Below, piece by piece: positions 26,819 to 36,874 of a DNA stretch of 64,000 bases (the first letter of the stretch is position 1; the number at the start of each line of letters is the position of its first letter). Position numbers and translations under genes: made by a program. This DNA comes from Alphaproteobacteria bacterium. Its GTDB lineage: Bacteria; Pseudomonadota; Alphaproteobacteria; WRAU01; Hepatincolaceae. The DNA lies in NCBI GenBank assembly GCA_009780035.1, contig WRAU01000006.1, positions 39,732 through 103,731 of the forward strand, given 5' to 3'. The notes under the pieces are model-generated. The model was not told where the DNA came from. It saw only the letters and a program-made list of their open reading frames with translations, and ran no database searches.

Positions 26819-29557
26819 TTGAGCAGTGATTTATTTGATAACGATTCTAACAGCAATCCGCCGGCATCTAATGCTCTGCAATCCCATGAAGATATAAAAA
26901 AGGTAGCAATCTACGATGAGATGAAAAAATCTTATCTCGATTACGCTATGAGCGTAATTGTAAGCCGTGCGCTTCCAGATATTCGCGATGGGCTTAAGCC
27001 GGTGCACCGCCGTATTATTTATTCTATGTTTGAAAGCGGTTTTACTCATAATAAACCTTACCGTAAATCTGCCAGAATTGTGGGCGATGTAATGGGTAAA
27101 TACCATCCTCATGGCGATAGTGCTATTTACGATGCTCTTGTTAGAATGGCGCAGGATTTTTCTTTGCGTCTGCCTTTAATTGACGGTCAGGGCAATTTTG
27201 GCTCAATGGACGGCGATAATGCCGCAGCCATGAGATATACTGAGGCGCGCATGGCTCATTCTGCTCATGCTTTAATTGATGATATAGATAAAGATACAGT
27301 TGACTTTCGTCCTAATTATGATGATTCCCTAGTAGAACCGGCAGTTATCCCAGCGCGTTATCCTAATTTATTAGTAAATGGTGCCAGCGGTATTGCTGTA
27401 GGCATGGCAACTAATATTCCTACCCATAACTTAGGCGAATTGATTGATGCCTGTTTGCTTTTAGTAGAAAATCCTGAGGCAACAGTCCGCGATTTAATGC
27501 AGTTTGTAAAAGGACCAGATTTTCCCACAGGGGCAAAAATACTTGGATACAAAGGCATTGAAAGTGCTTTCCATACAGGGCGCGGCAGTATAATTGTATG
27601 CGGCGTGGCAGAAATTGAAGAGGGCAAAAGCCGCTCAACCATTATTATTAAAGAGATTCCTTGGCAGGTAAATAAAGCCAAGCTGGTGGAAGAAATCTCT
27701 AAAATTAAAGATAAAAGCGATTCTAAGGAATTAGATGTTATTTCTTCAGTGCGCGATGAATCCGATAGATATGGCGTGCGTATTGTGGTAGAGCTGAAAA
27801 AAGATGCGGAGCCGGAAATTGTTTTAAACTATCTGCAAAAATATACCGCTTTCCAAACATCATTTGGGGTTAATATGCTGGCGATTGACAACGGCATACC
27901 TAAACTATTAAATCTTAAAGATGTTCTTGCCGCGTTTGTAGAATTCCGCAAAGTTGTGGTTCGCAGAAGAACTTTATACTTATTGCAGAAAGCTAGAGAT
28001 AGGGCGCATTTGTTAGCGGGGCTTGGCATATCAGTTGAAAATATTGATGAGATTATTGAGTTAATTAAAAATTCGCCAAATCCAGCAGCAGCCCGCGAAC
28101 AATTAATGGCAAAACCTTGGCGTGCCGGCAGTATTACTCCTTACATTGAACTGCTAGATGAGCCGGATAGAAAAGTAATTGACGGCATGTATTATCTATC
28201 AGAAACTCAGGCTAGGGGTATTTTAGATTTAAGACTGCATAGATTAACAGGTCTTGAGCGTGAAAAAATCCAAAGCGATTTAGATGAATTAGCCGCAGAA
28301 ATTAAAGGTTATTTAGAAATTTTAGGTTCAATTGCCCGCTTGATGGAAATTATTAAGGAAGAATTAACCGCGGTTAGATCTTTCGCAACTCCAAGAAAAA
28401 CTCAAATTGAAGAAGTTTATGACGAATTCTCTGAGGAAGATTTTATCCAAAAGGAAGAAGTGGCTCTTACCTTAACTAATGCCGGCTATATTAAAAGGCT
28501 GCCGATTACCGCTTATAAAACGCAAAAAAGAGGCGGCAAGGGTAAAATTGGCACTAATACGAAAGAAGAAGATGTAGTTACCAATATTTTAATTACTAAC
28601 TCTCATGCAGATATTCTGTTCTTTACCGATAAGGGCTTGGTGTATAAACTAAAATGCTATCGCATACCAGAATCTTCTACCCAAGCACTTGGACGCGCAA
28701 TTGTTAATTTGCTTCCTATTGAAAAAAATGAAAAAATCACAACTATTTTGCCAATAGAAAACGCATTTGATGAAGCTCAAGATATTGTATTTATTACTAA
28801 AAGCGGCGGCATAAGAAGAAGCAAACTTAAAGACTTCGCTAATGTTAATTCTAAAGGTAAAATTGCTATGAAACTAGACGATGGCGACAGCTTAGTAGGA
28901 GTTCATTTATGCAATGACGATCAAGATATTCTAATAAGCTCGCATTTTGGGCAATGCTTAAGATTTCCATTGGAAACTTTAAGGGTAATAGGCTCAAGAA
29001 ACTCTACCGGCGTGCGGGCAATATCTTTAGAAAAAGATGATTTCGTAATTAATGTTTCTATTTTGCAGCATGAAAAAATTGAATCCATAGAGATTCGTGA
29101 AGAATATCTAAAATATGCTAATGCTAAAAGAAAAGAAGAAAAAATAGATGTCAGTCTAAATAAAGAAACAATTGAGGATTTAGAAAATAGAGAAGAATTT
29201 ATTTTAACAGTTACTTCTAATGGATACGGCAAAAGAACCTCAGCTTACGATTATCGTATTACTAATCGCGGAGGCAAAGGATTCTTAGGCGGCAAGCTGT
29301 CAGATAAAAACGGCTATATTGTTGCCTCGTTCGTGGTGGAAAATGATGATGAAATTATCATAATTTCTAACAAAGGACAGGTAATTAGGCAGAATGTTAA
29401 AGATATTCGTATTACCAGCCGTGTAGCGACAGGGGTTATTTTATTTAGACTTGAAGACGATGAAGTGGTGCAGTCGGTATCTAAAGTTAAACTGCTTGAG
29501 GATATGGAAGAAAAAATTGAAAAAAAAGATAGCCATTCTCAAGAAGATTTAATTTAA
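26819..29557 (+). CDS. gyrA: DNA gyrase subunit A
   Basis: The 912-residue topoisomerase subunit begins at TTG 26819 behind AAGGA, with the conserved core starting at [10 protein letters not shown]. The catalytic Tyr lies in [10 protein letters not shown] (about residue 139). The quinolone-determining region [10 protein letters not shown] keeps the wild-type Ser and Asp. C-terminal blades for DNA wrapping include the GyrA-box region QKRGGKG (about 567). Together with gyrB (not in window) it introduces negative supercoils. An upstream ATG is absent, so TTG is the best start. Confidence 0.93.
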   Translation: MSSDLFDNDSNSNPPASNALQSHEDIKKVAIYDEMKKSYLDYAMSVIVSRALPDIRDGLKPVHRRIIYSMFESGFTHNKPYRKSARIVGDVMGKYHPHGDSAIYDALVRMAQDFSLRLPLIDGQGNFGSMDGDNAAAMRYTEARMAHSAHALIDDIDKDTVDFRPNYDDSLVEPAVIPARYPNLLVNGASGIAVGMATNIPTHNLGELIDACLLLVENPEATVRDLMQFVKGPDFPTGAKILGYKGIESAFHTGRGSIIVCGVAEIEEGKSRSTIIIKEIPWQVNKAKLVEEISKIKDKSDSKELDVISSVRDESDRYGVRIVVELKKDAEPEIVLNYLQKYTAFQTSFGVNMLAIDNGIPKLLNLKDVLAAFVEFRKVVVRRRTLYLLQKARDRAHLLAGLGISVENIDEIIELIKNSPNPAAAREQLMAKPWRAGSITPYIELLDEPDRKVIDGMYYLSETQARGILDLRLHRLTGLEREKIQSDLDELAAEIKGYLEILGSIARLMEIIKEELTAVRSFATPRKTQIEEVYDEFSEEDFIQKEEVALTLTNAGYIKRLPITAYKTQKRGGKGKIGTNTKEEDVVTNILITNSHADILFFTDKGLVYKLKCYRIPESSTQALGRAIVNLLPIEKNEKITTILPIENAFDEAQDIVFITKSGGIRRSKLKDFANVNSKGKIAMKLDDGDSLVGVHLCNDDQDILISSHFGQCLRFPLETLRVIGSRNSTGVRAISLEKDDFVINVSILQHEKIESIEIREEYLKYANAKRKEEKIDVSLNKETIEDLENREEFILTVTSNGYGKRTSAYDYRITNRGGKGFLGGKLSDKNGYIVASFVVENDDEIIIISNKGQVIRQNVKDIRITSRVATGVILFRLEDDEVVQSVSKVKLLEDMEEKIEKKDSHSQEDLI

Positions 29558-29572
29558 ATAGAGTGTATATTT

Positions 29573-30064
29573 ATGAAAAAAGCGGTGTATCCCGGCTCTT
29601 TTGACCCAATTACCTTAGGGCATTTAGATATTATTAAGCGGTCGCTGAAACTTACAGACCATTTGATTATTGCTGTTGGGGTTAATAATGAGAAAGATTA
29701 TATGTTTTCTCTTGAAAAACGCATGAAACTTATTGAATCTTCACTAGACGAGGTTCTAAGCAAAGACTTAAGAGAGCGAATCACCATTGCCGCAACTCAA
29801 GGTCTGTTAGTTGATTTTTTAAAGGATATTGATATTCATGTGGTTATTAGGGGCATCCGTATTTTCTCTGATTTTGACTACGAGTTCAATTTAGCAGGCA
29901 TAAATTCTAAATTGTATCCCGAATGTGAAACTATTTTTTTAACCACAAGTGAAAATAAACAATTTATTTCCTCAAGATTCGTTAAAGAAATTGCTAAGTA
30001 TAAAGGCGATGTCTCTAGTTTTGTTTCTAAAAGCGTGCAGCAAGCCCTTGTGGAAAGCAAGTAA
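29573..30064 (+). CDS. coaD: Phosphopantetheine adenylyltransferase
   Basis: The 163-residue enzyme catalyses the penultimate step of coenzyme A synthesis. The nucleotidyltransferase motif TLGHLDI is at residues 15-21, the RGIR phosphate-binding loop at about 90-93, and the SSRFVKE segment (ISSxxVRE motif) at about 128-134. It begins 16 bases after the gyrA stop and is likely co-transcribed. Confidence 0.92.
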   Translation: MKKAVYPGSFDPITLGHLDIIKRSLKLTDHLIIAVGVNNEKDYMFSLEKRMKLIESSLDEVLSKDLRERITIAATQGLLVDFLKDIDIHVVIRGIRIFSDFDYEFNLAGINSKLYPECETIFLTTSENKQFISSRFVKEIAKYKGDVSSFVSKSVQQALVESK

Positions 30065-30168
30065 AAATATAGCTTTTCCAATTTTTTATAAAAAACTTTA
30101 TTTTTTTGTAAAAAACAGCTTGCATTATTGTGAGAATAAGTATAGTATCTTTAATGTTGATTGTCTGT

Positions 30169-30244
30169 GAGTACGTAGCTCAGTCGGTAGAGCATCTGAC
30201 TTTTAATCAGAGGGTCGATGGTTCGAATCCATCCGTACTCACCA
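30169..30244 (+). tRNA. tRNA-Lys (UUU anticodon)
   Basis: GAGTACG and CGTACTC form the 7-bp acceptor stem. The anticodon loop CTTTTAA carries UUU. The T arm has GGTTCGAATCC. The 3' CCA (30242-30244) is encoded. It is the only tRNA I find in the window. Confidence 0.95.
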
Positions 30245-30532
30245 CTACATAATCTGCAGCACTTTATATTTCAAGACCTTTTATCATTTTATTTTTTCAG
30301 TTTATCAATTTTATTGATTGTTATTGGTTTTTATCAGTCTTTATTGTTTTATGTCAAGTTTTATTCACAAGGTAGCCGGCGGTATGAATTACAGAATAAA
30401 TAATATATAATAAACATAATAAATAAGGAATTTTATTAGGGATTACAACAAACGATAAACAAATAAATGTAAAGGAAGATTTAATTTTAAGTGCAAAACA
30501 ATATAATAAGACCTTAGAAAAACAAAGTATAG

Positions 30533-30871
30533 ATGGCAGAGAATAAATATCCAATAGAGTTATTAAAGGCGGCAAGAAGAGTGATATGGTTTCAAAAACC
30601 AGAAGAAACTTTGAAAAATAAAATCCATTTTCTTAATTATTTAATGACCTACGGCACAGAAGAAGATATTTTAGTTGCTTATAAATATTACACACAAAAA
30701 GACTTTAAAGAAGCTCTAAAAAAAGCGATACCAGGTATTTTTGATGTTAAATCATGGAACTATTGGCATATTGTGCTAGATATAACTCCAACTCCGCCGC
30801 TGCCAAGAAGAAAGTTTTTAACTGAAGAAGAATACAACAGCCTTCCCAAATGGAAAGCAAAAACTGGATAG
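30533..30871 (+). CDS. Hypothetical protein of AbiEii-associated type
   Basis: The 112-residue protein has the pattern AARRVIWFQKPEETL...YLMTYGTEEDILVAYKYY...GIFDVKSWNYWHIVL followed by a PPLPRRKF tail. From memory this resembles small proteins encoded upstream of AbiEii nucleotidyltransferase toxins. No such toxin follows here, so it would be an orphan. No signal peptide. About 100 bases upstream, an in-frame stretch lacks a normal start codon and may be a fragment of another gene. Confidence 0.5.
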   Translation: MAENKYPIELLKAARRVIWFQKPEETLKNKIHFLNYLMTYGTEEDILVAYKYYTQKDFKEALKKAIPGIFDVKSWNYWHIVLDITPTPPLPRRKFLTEEEYNSLPKWKAKTG

Positions 30872-30971
30872 GCTATTTTCACTAAGATAAGCAGCAACAA
30901 ATACTTTACAGTTTGTAAAATATCAGCTACAATTAAGACATTATTATAAAAACAATAGTCAAGGTGAGAAA

Positions 30972-31592
30972 ATGAGCGGTGATACAAAAAAAATTGTAGC
31001 TGGAACAATTTCATTAATTCTAGCAATTCTATTTTTTAGCGGCTGGCTGCAAGATTTATGGGGTGGAATCTTTGATTTTAATAAGCTAGCAGGAACTTTC
31101 CCCGAATGGTTTAATGCTCATAAAAATGGCATGGGCGCAAAAGGAGGTTTCCTTTTTGCTCTTACCCTTGTGCCGTCGGTAATGCTGGCGCTAGGCATGG
31201 TTGCCGTATTTGAACATTACGGCGCATTATTTGCTGCTTCAAAATTACTTAACCCAATCTTGAAACCAATTATGGGAATTCCCGGCTCTACAGCTATATC
31301 TTTAATTGCCAGCCTTCAAAGCACCGATGCAGGGGCTTCTACCACTAGAATGCTGCGGGACGAAAATAAAATATCCGAGAAAGAGCTGTTGATATTTGCA
31401 GCTTTCCAATTTTCTGCAGGAGCTATGATAACCAACTTTTTAGCATCTATGGCGCCGCTTTTTGTATCTATTGTAGATAGCACAGGTCGCGGTGTTCCTA
31501 CAAGCATTGCTACTTGCTTAGGGGTTATTCTATTGTTTAAGTTCGTTGGTGCTAATATCATGAGATTATATGTTCGCATATTCGTAAAATAA
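30972..31592 (+). CDS. YjiH-family (nucleoside-recognition/gate) membrane protein
   Basis: The 206-residue protein has about five hydrophobic segments and the Gate domain pattern LQSTDAGASTTRMLRDENKIS (two parts across residues 115-135) typical of YjiH and SpmA-like proteins. It forms a pair with the next gene and is followed by an M20 peptidase, comparable to E. coli yjiHG beside iadA. It may take up short acidic peptides. The substrate is inferred. Confidence 0.7.
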   Translation: MSGDTKKIVAGTISLILAILFFSGWLQDLWGGIFDFNKLAGTFPEWFNAHKNGMGAKGGFLFALTLVPSVMLALGMVAVFEHYGALFAASKLLNPILKPIMGIPGSTAISLIASLQSTDAGASTTRMLRDENKISEKELLIFAAFQFSAGAMITNFLASMAPLFVSIVDSTGRGVPTSIATCLGVILLFKFVGANIMRLYVRIFVK

Positions 31593-31617
31593 AACACAAA
31601 TACAGGAGAAAATAATC

Positions 31618-32088
31618 ATGGCTGAAGAAAAAAAAGAAAAAGAGCTTATTACCGAAGTTTTTATCAACGGCGCTAGAAAAGGCTGGAATGTGGCAACCCA
31701 TAGCACGATTCCTAATGTTTTAATGGCGTTTGTAATTATTTATGTATTAACTGCCTCAGGGCTGTTAGCATTTATTGGAAAATATGCCGGATTCTTAATG
31801 GCTCCGGTGGGTCTTCCAGGCACAGCAATTGCGGTAGTTTTAGCGGCGTTCTTATCTATGGGCGGTGCTGCTGGTGTAGTTGTGGCTTTATTTGCTGATA
31901 ATCAGATTACTGTAGATCATGTGGCAATTTTAATTCCGGCTATTATTTTATTAGGGTCAACCATTCAATATATGGGAAGAATCTTAGGAGTTTTAGGAGT
32001 GCCTTCAAAACATTTTGGAATGTTATTTTTAATTTGTATTATAAATGCCTATTGCGCTATGTTTGTAATGAATATTTTAATTAAATAA
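31618..32088 (+). CDS. YjiG-family membrane protein
   Basis: The 156-residue partner of the upstream Gate-domain protein starts behind AGGAG. It has four hydrophobic segments and GLPGTAIAVVLAAFLSMGGAAG, the second half of the split Gate transporter. It lies 25 bases after yjiH-like and 18 bases before the peptidase, clearly one operon. Confidence 0.7.
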   Translation: MAEEKKEKELITEVFINGARKGWNVATHSTIPNVLMAFVIIYVLTASGLLAFIGKYAGFLMAPVGLPGTAIAVVLAAFLSMGGAAGVVVALFADNQITVDHVAILIPAIILLGSTIQYMGRILGVLGVPSKHFGMLFLICIINAYCAMFVMNILIK

Positions 32089-32106
32089 ACTAAGGAATGT
32101 AAAATA

Positions 32107-33234
32107 ATGAATGAAAAAGATCTAGCAGCCTATCTTAAGGAATTAGAAGAAATAACTAATATTGAAAGCCCTACCAATTATGCGGCAGGCATAAATTCGG
32201 TTATTAATTATTTCGAAAAAAAAGCTGCGAATCTTAAACTGCAGTCTCAAGTAGTGAATCTTGGTGCGGGTGATAAAGCAGGCGATTGTTTATTAGTAAG
32301 CAATAATTTAAATGCTGAAAAATTTGATGTTCTGCTTATGGCTCATGCTGATACGGTATTCCCAGTGGGAACTCTTAAAGATGCTCCTTTTAGGATTGAT
32401 GGCAATAAAGCAAAAGCCTTAGGAGTAATTGATGATAAAGGCTGCGCTTTAATGGCTTTTTATGCTTTAGAAAAATTAGGAAATGCCGATTTTTCATACT
32501 TGCTGCTAATAAATTCTTGCGAAGAAACCGGTTCGCCATATTCCAGCGATTTAATTAAGGAATATGCTAAAAAATCTAGGCATTGCATAGTGCTTGAAGG
32601 AGCAAGAGAAGACGGCTCGCTGGTTGCTACCCGCAAGGGAATCCTTAAATATATAATTGATTTTAAGGGAATATCAGCCCATGCCGGCAATAATCCAGAG
32701 CGGGGGGCTAGCGCCGTAGCTGAAGCTGCTAATTTTATTGTCCAGTTTTCGCAATTAAACGATTATACTGAGGGTCATACTTTTAATACCATCATGCTAA
32801 AAGGCGGCGATGCCTTTAATGTGGTGCCGGAATTTGCTTCTGTTGGTTTAGAGGTTCGTTATGTTAAAGATTCTTCAATAGCCTTTACTGAAAATAAAAT
32901 TAAGGAAGTTTTAGGTAATCCTTTAAATGCAAAAGTATCAAGTATTTATGTTAAGGAAGATCACAAATATCCTATGTTTGATGAAAAGAATCTGCCAATG
33001 ATGAAATCAGTGGTAGAAGAATCTGGAAAAACCGTAGGAGTTGCGGTTAAATGGGTTAATGCTGGAGGCGGCAGTGATGGCAATATTTCTTCAAGTGTTG
33101 GCTGTCCTACAATAGACGGCATGGGTCCAATCGGCGGCAATATGCACAATAAAGAAGAGTATTTAGAAATAGATTCGGTAATTCCTAGATGCAATCTGCT
33201 GATTGAAAGCATTAAACGATTTGCTAAAAAATAG
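32107..33234 (+). CDS. M20-family metallopeptidase (carboxypeptidase G2-like)
   Basis: The 375-residue zinc exopeptidase has HADTVFPVGT (zinc His, about residue 79), the bridging Asp in GVIDDKG (about 104), the catalytic Glu pair in NSCEETGS (about 139) and a dimerisation domain starting near HAGNNPERG. It cleaves C-terminal glutamate or aspartate from peptides or folates. The operon with the YjiH/G pair suggests peptides are imported and then cut to feed amino acid metabolism. Confidence 0.83.
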   Translation: MNEKDLAAYLKELEEITNIESPTNYAAGINSVINYFEKKAANLKLQSQVVNLGAGDKAGDCLLVSNNLNAEKFDVLLMAHADTVFPVGTLKDAPFRIDGNKAKALGVIDDKGCALMAFYALEKLGNADFSYLLLINSCEETGSPYSSDLIKEYAKKSRHCIVLEGAREDGSLVATRKGILKYIIDFKGISAHAGNNPERGASAVAEAANFIVQFSQLNDYTEGHTFNTIMLKGGDAFNVVPEFASVGLEVRYVKDSSIAFTENKIKEVLGNPLNAKVSSIYVKEDHKYPMFDEKNLPMMKSVVEESGKTVGVAVKWVNAGGGSDGNISSSVGCPTIDGMGPIGGNMHNKEEYLEIDSVIPRCNLLIESIKRFAKK

Positions 33235-33236
33235 AA

Positions 33237-33268
33237 AAATCGTCATTGATGTAAATCGGTATCCATGA
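33237..33268. repeat. Partial dispersed repeat
   Basis: CGTCATTGATGTAAATCGGTATCCATG is half of the palindromic repeat, just after the M20 peptidase gene. Confidence 0.5.
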
Positions 33269-33272
33269 ATAT

Positions 33273-33309
33273 TAAAAAAATCCCTCCATAATAAATGGAG
33301 GGATTTTTT
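33273..33309. terminator. Bidirectional rho-independent terminator
   Basis: TCCCTCCAT and ATGGAGGGA pair around AATAA, with A-run and T-run on the two sides. It separates the convergent M20 peptidase and Spy-like genes. Confidence 0.85.
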
Positions 33310-33332
33310 CTGTGTTTTTGTTTATCTAAAAA

Positions 33333-33770
33333 TTACATTTGCGAATGTGCTTTGCTGAAAATTTTTGCTAAAATTGAGCGGTCTTTAGCGTTTAGTTCTT
33401 TAAGCAAAGCTACCGTAGCTTTATCTCTTTCATTCATAGATTTTACTACAGCATTATTGATTTTAGTTTGAGTTTCCATGAAGGCTTTTTCATCAAATTT
33501 GCTAGCAGTCATGATTTTTTCTAACTGTTCTGTTAAAGGTTTCATTTCTCCTTGAACATTACCCATAATATCTTTAGCATTAGCCATAGATTTTTGCAGT
33601 AAAGCTAAACCTTCAGCAGATCCGCCTTCTTTTTTGAAAGTTTTTTCCACATGTTCAAAAAATTCGTTAATTCTGTTATCATGTTTTTTTTCTTCAGCAT
33701 GAAGTGCACCAACTGTAAAAAATAAAACTGCGATAATCCCAAGAAGATTCTTTAAATTAGTTAAAGACAT
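33333..33770 (-). CDS. Spy/CpxP-like periplasmic protein
   Basis: The 145-residue protein has a signal peptide (LLGIIAVLFFTVGALHA, cut before EE). The mature part is all helix, charged and Met-rich. The segment KATVALLKELNAKDRSILAKIF resembles the LTxxQ-type helix of the Spy/CpxP chaperone family. It probably protects periplasmic proteins or senses envelope stress. Family call is by pattern. Confidence 0.55.
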   Translation of the reverse strand: MSLTNLKNLLGIIAVLFFTVGALHAEEKKHDNRINEFFEHVEKTFKKEGGSAEGLALLQKSMANAKDIMGNVQGEMKPLTEQLEKIMTASKFDEKAFMETQTKINNAVVKSMNERDKATVALLKELNAKDRSILAKIFSKAHSQM

Positions 33771-33851
33771 AATTTATAACTCCATTTATTATTGTTAATT
33801 AATCACAAAATAACTATAGATATTTAAAGTTAATAAAATGCTAATAGTATT

Positions 33852-34006
33852 AGATAATTATATACATAAAAGACGAAGATAATAAAACTAGGTTATTTCG
33901 TAATACTAACGAAAATCGGTATCCAGGTGCATATATTACAACAAACCAGATTGTTGTTTGTAAATTAATCTTATGGATGCCGTGCTGTAGCACGGCATGA
34001 CGAAGT
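33852..34006. repeat. Dispersed repeat, full-length copy
   Basis: The left end is GATAATTATATACATAAAAGACGAAGATAATAAAACTAGGTTATTT (tail, split here over 33852-33897), and the right end is a perfect 10-bp hairpin ATGCCGTGCT/AGCACGGCAT (33977-33998) then GACGAAG. It shares the 24-base ACCTAGTTTTATTATCTT stretch with the copy at 39450. Confidence 0.7.
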
Positions 34007-34013
34007 TTGGTAA

Positions 34014-35369
34014 TTATCCAAAAATTGCATACAATATGCTGGCAACAATTATCAGCGGTGCAATAAAAATTGTGGCAAACATCCAAGTTTTTAGAAAATA
34101 GAATTTTAAAGTTCCGCCATTGGTAAGCTGATTTTGGATGGTTTCCTTAGATATGCCAATAGCTAAGGTCAGAATTATTAACAGCACCCCAACCATTAAA
34201 GCATTATCAAGCAGTGCGCCAGAAGCAAGGCTGAATAAATCTGCGCCAAAGATTTTAAAATCACTCCACACATTTAGGCTTAAGCACATCACAATATTAG
34301 AAATAAAACAATATACTGCTAAAATGATGATTGCCTTGCCGCGGGTTGTATTAAATATTCGGGCTATATAAGGAATTCCTGTTTCAAGTATAGCAATGCA
34401 CGATGTAAAAGCTGCCAAGGCTACCACAAAGAAAAATATGGTGGCAAAAACTGCGCCGAAACCAATCTGTGAGAAAATTTTTGGCAGAGTTAAAAAAGTT
34501 AGTCCAGGACCGCTATTCATGCTATAACCGAAAGATACCACTGCAGGAATAATTAAAAGCGAGGCGAACAATCCTGAAATTGCACCTAAAAATACTGTGG
34601 TCGAGGCGCTAGAGGCAAGGTTGTAATCGTTTTGCGTATGCGAGCCGAAAATAATCATAGTGCTAAGCCCGATTGATAAAGACAGCAAAGCCTGTCCTAA
34701 TGCTGGAATTATAGCGCTTGGCAAAGCATTAATATTAAAGGTGAAGATATAATTTAAGCCGCTTACAGCATTATCTAATGTCAGGACTCTAACTATTAAA
34801 ATTACAAATATTATAAATAAAGCCGGCAGGAAGAAAAAGTTGATTCGCTCTACGCCCTTTACTAGCCCTTTAAAATTAACAAAAGCCGTAGCTAAAGTTA
34901 CGCTTATTGAAAAGCCTGCTAAAGTTAAAGGATTGCTAATTAACCCTCCGAAAATACCCTCGTAATATTCAATAGGGTTGCCTTTGTATTCTATAAATCC
35001 AATTAAAGACTGAACGAAGTAATAAAAAGTCCAAGCCGTTACTACAAAGTAAAAGCTGATTAAAATCAACACGATAATTAAATTAAAATAAACTGCCTTA
35101 GAAAAAAAGTTTCCATATTTTAGTTTAGATTTTATGCCGTCTAAAAAAGGATAGCCTAAATGTCTGCCAATAATAAACTCGGCAAGCATAACAGAGAACC
35201 CAATAAAAAAAGCAAAAAACAGGTAGGCAAAAATAAAAGTTCCGCCGCTGTGTTCAGCAACGAAATAAGGAAAGCGCCAAATGTTGCCAAGACCAATAGC
35301 CGACCCAGCTGCAACAAATATCAAACCTAATTTTGATAGAACTTTATTATTACTCTTATCTGTTTTCAT
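34014..35369 (-). CDS. Neurotransmitter:sodium symporter (NSS) family transporter
   Basis: The 451-residue protein has about 11-12 membrane helices. GSAIGLGNIWRFPYF at about residues 18-32 is the Na+/substrate site of LeuT-type transporters. It imports an amino acid with Na+. I place the start at 35369, behind AGGTGAG; a longer reading to 35429 has no good ribosome site. It ends within bases of a dispersed repeat. Confidence 0.85.
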   Translation of the reverse strand: MKTDKSNNKVLSKLGLIFVAAGSAIGLGNIWRFPYFVAEHSGGTFIFAYLFFAFFIGFSVMLAEFIIGRHLGYPFLDGIKSKLKYGNFFSKAVYFNLIIVLILISFYFVVTAWTFYYFVQSLIGFIEYKGNPIEYYEGIFGGLISNPLTLAGFSISVTLATAFVNFKGLVKGVERINFFFLPALFIIFVILIVRVLTLDNAVSGLNYIFTFNINALPSAIIPALGQALLSLSIGLSTMIIFGSHTQNDYNLASSASTTVFLGAISGLFASLLIIPAVVSFGYSMNSGPGLTFLTLPKIFSQIGFGAVFATIFFFVVALAAFTSCIAILETGIPYIARIFNTTRGKAIIILAVYCFISNIVMCLSLNVWSDFKIFGADLFSLASGALLDNALMVGVLLIILTLAIGISKETIQNQLTNGGTLKFYFLKTWMFATIFIAPLIIVASILYAIFG

Positions 35370-35482
35370 GAAATATCTCACCTGTTTATATAAATAGATA
35401 TTATGAATTTTTATTAATCTTATTGTCAAACTAAATTTTCATTTTTATAATATAATATATAATAAATACAAACTTGATTTTC

Positions 35483-35590
35483 CGTCATGCCGATAAAAAT
35501 CGGCATCCATTTGCAGAGAGTTTAGTATTTAAGTTAAGAGTTGAAAGTTGTATAATTACCAAATGGATGCCGATTTTATCAGCATGACGA
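35483..35590. repeat. Dispersed repeat with near-perfect inverted ends
   Basis: CGTCATGCCGATAAAAATCGGCATCCATTT at the left is mirrored by AAATGGATGCCGATTTTATCAGCATGACG at the right (each about 29 bases; given in parts). It lies between divergent NSS and hydrolase genes. Confidence 0.75.
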
Positions 35591-35633
35591 AGGTGTTTTA
35601 CTCTCAATATTGAGTCCAAAAAGGTAAAATATT

Positions 35634-36335
35634 ATGAAAGAAAATTTAGTGCTGCTGCCGGCTTTAATGTGTGATGACAGGCTTTACGCCCACCAAATAA
35701 AAATTCTCGAATCTAAATATGATATTCGGGTTTTTACCTTTAAAAATGCAGATAATATTACCGATGCTGCCCGTCAGGTTTTAGAAGTAATGGGCGATGC
35801 ACAATTCCATGCCGCAGGAATTTCTATGGGAGGCTATATCGCTATGGAGCTAATGCGCCATACAGATAATATCCAAAGTTTAGCTCTAATTAATACCAGT
35901 TTTTATGAAGATACCCTAGAAAAGAAAGCACAAAGATTTATGCAGATAGAAGAAGCACAGGCAATTAACGATTTGCAGTTTAAGGCTTTGAATGATAAAA
36001 TAATAAAATCTTATTTGCATGAGGTTTCTTATAAAAAAACAAGCCTGCTAGATAAAATGGCAAAACAGATTGGCAGATTAGGGTTTATTAATCAGCAGAA
36101 ATTAATACTATCAAGAAAATCATCTGTGGAAGATTTCCAATACTACAATATTCCTACTTTAATTATCGGAGGCAAACAAGATACAATAACGCCACTGTCT
36201 ATTATGGAAGAAATGGTTAGTAATTTAAGAAACGGCACGATGGCTAGCATAGATAATTGCGGGCATTTAAGCCCGCTAGATCAGCCGGAGGCATTAACAG
36301 CAATACTTGAGCTATGGTTAAGGAAACAAGCATGA
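35634..36335 (+). CDS. Alpha/beta hydrolase
   Basis: The 233-residue enzyme has the nucleophile elbow AGISMGGY (Ser at about residue 64), the acid in GGKQDTITP (about 185) and the His in NCGHLSPLDQP (about 211). Substrate unknown, perhaps an ester. It ends at TGA inside ATGA, overlapping the next gene's start, one of the clear uses of TGA as stop in the host part of the window. Confidence 0.8.
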   Translation: MKENLVLLPALMCDDRLYAHQIKILESKYDIRVFTFKNADNITDAARQVLEVMGDAQFHAAGISMGGYIAMELMRHTDNIQSLALINTSFYEDTLEKKAQRFMQIEEAQAINDLQFKALNDKIIKSYLHEVSYKKTSLLDKMAKQIGRLGFINQQKLILSRKSSVEDFQYYNIPTLIIGGKQDTITPLSIMEEMVSNLRNGTMASIDNCGHLSPLDQPEALTAILELWLRKQA

Positions 36336-36874
36336 AGAAAATATCCATTCTGCTTTTAATACTTACGGTATTAGTTTCTTGCAATAAGCCATTGCCGGAA
36401 TATCTTAAAAAAGAGCAGCAGCGCAAAGATTTTAAAGAAAAGTCTGATGGCAGCTGCCCGTTATCTTATTTAGAAGAAGGCAAAGATATTTTGGTTGCCA
36501 ATATTTATTTTAATGATAATAAATCTGCGCTTACCCCAGAAGATAATAAAATCATCGCAGAAATTGCTAGAATTCAAATCAAATGCCCGCAGAATATTTT
36601 AATTATAGGTCATGCCAGCAATATGGAAGCAGCATCTTTTGCCAATGCTATCAGCCTGTCTTTTAATCGGGCGCAGATTGTGGCAAAACAGCTGCAGGCT
36701 AATAAGGTAATGGAGGTGTATATTAATATGCTTTTCTGCAGCAATTCTAATAATTTAGTTTATGAAAATGATAGTAATTATAAGTATAATCAAAGGGTTG
36801 ATATAGTTTTTATCACAAATAATGCCAATACCTATAGATATAACTGCATTCCAACCAATAAAAAAAATAAATGA
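36332..36874 (+). CDS. OmpA-like lipoprotein
   Basis: The 180-residue lipoprotein starts at ATG 36332 with a signal peptide and lipobox LVSC (Cys at about residue 17). The C-terminal part resembles the OmpA peptidoglycan-binding fold (IYFNDNKSALTPEDNKII ... IIGHAS ... NRAQIVAKQL), though it is shorter and lacks the strong NxxLSxxRA motif. It likely ties outer membrane to the wall, like Pal. It ends at TGA 36872-36874, overlapping recJ by four bases. Confidence 0.7.
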   Translation: MKKISILLLILTVLVSCNKPLPEYLKKEQQRKDFKEKSDGSCPLSYLEEGKDILVANIYFNDNKSALTPEDNKIIAEIARIQIKCPQNILIIGHASNMEAASFANAISLSFNRAQIVAKQLQANKVMEVYINMLFCSNSNNLVYENDSNYKYNQRVDIVFITNNANTYRYNCIPTNKKNK

